From the NCBI GenBank assembly GCA_029253285.1, contig JAQWZU010000044.1:1-43999 (forward strand): 43,999 nt of DNA, given 5' to 3'. Under the pieces are notes generated by a model, which was given only the letters and a program-made list of their open reading frames with translations, was not told the origin of the DNA and did no database searches. Below are positions 42,662 to 43,999 of this stretch, piece after piece. Numbering within the stretch: position 1 is the first letter of the stretch; the number at the start of each line of letters is the position of its first letter. Source of the DNA: Akkermansiaceae bacterium. Lineage in GTDB: Bacteria; Verrucomicrobiota; Verrucomicrobiia; Verrucomicrobiales; Akkermansiaceae. Made by a program: the position numbers and the translations under genes.

Positions 42662-43999
42662 ATGTCCAAGCAACCGAAACAAGGCAAAAAATACCTCGTC
42701 GTTTCAGTGATCATCCTGACGGCGGTTGTGGTCATCACCGCCTACTCAGGGCTTTTCAATTTCCGTAAAGACAACTCATCAGGTCTGGAAAAGTCAACAT
42801 CACAAGAAAGATCGACCAGTAATCCCGCCATGCTCCAGACGCCGGGAAAACCAGATTCAAAAGGAGTGTTTCACGTGTGGCCGGGCATGTCGATCCAGGA
42901 GGCGCTGGATGCCGCGGCAGCACACTCCGAACATAAGACAGTCAAGGTGCACGAGGGCACTTACCGTCCTCAGCAACATGGCCAGGCGATGATTTGGCTA
43001 AATTCCCAGCATGAGGGAATCACCTTGCTGGCAGAGGGAGAGGTGATACTGACTGCGGAAAATCCTGAGATCGCCGACTCATCGTTGGCGAGCTATCCCG
43101 CCGTCGTCAACCATGTCGTGTATTTCGGAGATGGCATTTCCAGATCAACGGTTATTCGAGGCTTTAAGATTACCGGAGCCAATCATTATGTGACACGAAG
43201 TGAAAACCCCGTCATCCAGCCTCCGGTCGACCTGCCGAGATTAAGGGTGAAAAGCTTCATTCATTATGCCGATGGTGGCGGCATCAAAACTTGGGGCCGA
43301 TGCTACCCCACTATTGATCGCTGTGAGATTTATGGGAATTACGTGTCGCCTTGCGCGGGAGCAATTTCGATTGAAAACTGCGGCTACACAGAGAACGCGC
43401 TGCTGATTGTCAATTGTATCTTCCGCAACAACAGCTCTCAGATCACGGGATCCGCAATTGATTTGTTCGGCCCCGGTAATCGTGCAGAGATTCGCAACTG
43501 CCTTTTCGTTGGCAATGTGGCCAACCGCGGAATCAATTTCTTCACCTTTCCCAAGCCCGGCATTAACGAAGATCACGGCTCGGGGGCATTGACGGTCTTC
43601 AGCGGCTCACATGTGACGGTAGATGGCTGCACGTTCACAGGAAATTACAATGGCATTGATGATGCCGGCACTGACAGCACCTATACAAATTCCATTTTCT
43701 GGAACAACAATGCAACTGGCGGAATTGCACCCCGAAAGCGATATGAAATGGATGTTCGCAACGCCCAGAAAGTTTCGAATTGTTACTTGGGTGGTGACAC
43801 AATCCATGATTTGCGCGGAACCTTAAGGAAAAACAATGTAGTTGACGCGCCCGATCCCGGGTTTGACTCCAAATACCGTCCGACAAACCGACTTTATGCT
43901 AATGTGGGTTATCGACCTGTAGGTTCCGCTGGTAATTACAAGACGCACGATGCCAGACTGACGGATCAACATGGAAACCCTTTCTCAAGTTCCCAGCTG
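42662..43999 (+). CDS. Right-handed beta-helix protein, 3' end outside window
   Basis: I translated this frame myself: 446 codons without stop to the last base. A single membrane segment (about 12-34, YLVVSVIILTAVVVITAYSGLF) is followed by a polar linker to about 75 and then a parallel beta-helix: an IQEALDAAA.....KTVKVHEGTYRP entry typical of pectate-lyase-like folds, and later coils with repeated N-C/G-x-F patterns (IVNCIFRNNSS, IRNCLFVGNVA, VDGCTFTGNYNG, YTNSIFWNNNA). Probably an envelope-anchored protein that binds or cleaves polysaccharide; no lyase catalytic site can be named. GC content and codon use are lower than in the central part of the window. The start at 42662 gives the shortest N-terminus before the helix; no Shine-Dalgarno is obvious. 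Confidence 0.85.
   Translation, partial: MSKQPKQGKKYLVVSVIILTAVVVITAYSGLFNFRKDNSSGLEKSTSQERSTSNPAMLQTPGKPDSKGVFHVWPGMSIQEALDAAAAHSEHKTVKVHEGTYRPQQHGQAMIWLNSQHEGITLLAEGEVILTAENPEIADSSLASYPAVVNHVVYFGDGISRSTVIRGFKITGANHYVTRSENPVIQPPVDLPRLRVKSFIHYADGGGIKTWGRCYPTIDRCEIYGNYVSPCAGAISIENCGYTENALLIVNCIFRNNSSQITGSAIDLFGPGNRAEIRNCLFVGNVANRGINFFTFPKPGINEDHGSGALTVFSGSHVTVDGCTFTGNYNGIDDAGTDSTYTNSIFWNNNATGGIAPRKRYEMDVRNAQKVSNCYLGGDTIHDLRGTLRKNNVVDAPDPGFDSKYRPTNRLYANVGYRPVGSAGNYKTHDARLTDQHGNPFSSSQL

Noticed and set aside
1-43999. tRNA, rRNA, CRISPR, transposase, phage or toxin-antitoxin genes
   Set aside because: None recognised on either strand by reading; a covariance-model and profile scan would be needed to exclude small RNAs.

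Overview
The window looks like a chromosome segment from a heterotrophic member of the Verrucomicrobiota, most likely near the Verrucomicrobiales (Roseibacillus, Luteolibacter or Rubritalea type). The reasons are four very large secreted proteins with c-type haem motifs of the planctomycete/verrucomicrobial kind (PSCyt1, DUF1549, DUF1553, and the 'PVC' dehydrogenase/haem-binding families), DUF1501 and DUF1552 proteins with Tat-like leaders, a sulfatase, and a LamG protein with a PEP-CTERM sorting tail. The assignment rests on family content only; no rRNA or tRNA is present. I found no insertion sequence, phage gene or CRISPR array.

Layout. 1-668: 3' truncated short-chain dehydrogenase (minus). 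982-9068: plus-strand cluster of DUF1552 protein, a 1697-residue cytochrome/WD40/Big2/DUF1549/DUF1553 protein, and a DUF1501 protein. 9355-15190: minus-strand operon of DUF1549/DUF1553 cytochrome protein, DUF1501 protein and sulfatase. 15336-18299: a PVC-type dehydrogenase-like propeller with HEAT region and C-terminal haem domain, followed by a convincing terminator. 18374-22415: plus-strand murU-like and amgK-like genes (cell-wall sugar salvage), a CHASE2-like membrane protein, and a coiled-coil zinc-ribbon protein. 22403-23851: minus-strand GbsR/MarR regulator, DCC-family protein and a stand-alone DUF1731 remnant; near-identical inverted repeats lie in front of the first two. 23950-28669: sialic acid operon (lyase, Kelch mutarotase fused to a sodium symporter, 2-epimerase) with overlapping stop/start codons. 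28842-32759: FtsX-type permease and ATPase, divergent from a TesA-like esterase. 32763-36701: a small unknown protein, pdxA, a gamma-glutamylcyclotransferase-like gene, obgE and a DNA polymerase III delta'-like gene. 36848-40903: a DUF1080-dehydrogenase-cytochrome protein divergent from a ThuA-like protein. 41289-43999: a PEP-CTERM LamG protein with terminator, a possible GntR remnant, and a beta-helix protein running off the end.

How the parts fit. The secreted oxidoreductase, sulfatase and sialic acid genes suggest life on complex, sulfated or sialylated polysaccharide; this is inference from families. The sialic acid route appears to be uptake and anomer conversion by one fusion protein, lyase cleavage to ManNAc, then conversion to GlcNAc by an AGE-type epimerase; no dedicated kinase is present in the operon. 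The best candidates for something little described are the WD40/Big2 cytochrome giant with its partners, the DUF1080-dehydrogenase-cytochrome fusion facing ThuA, the twin GbsR operator sites, and a G/C hairpin that could mask the pdxA ribosome site.
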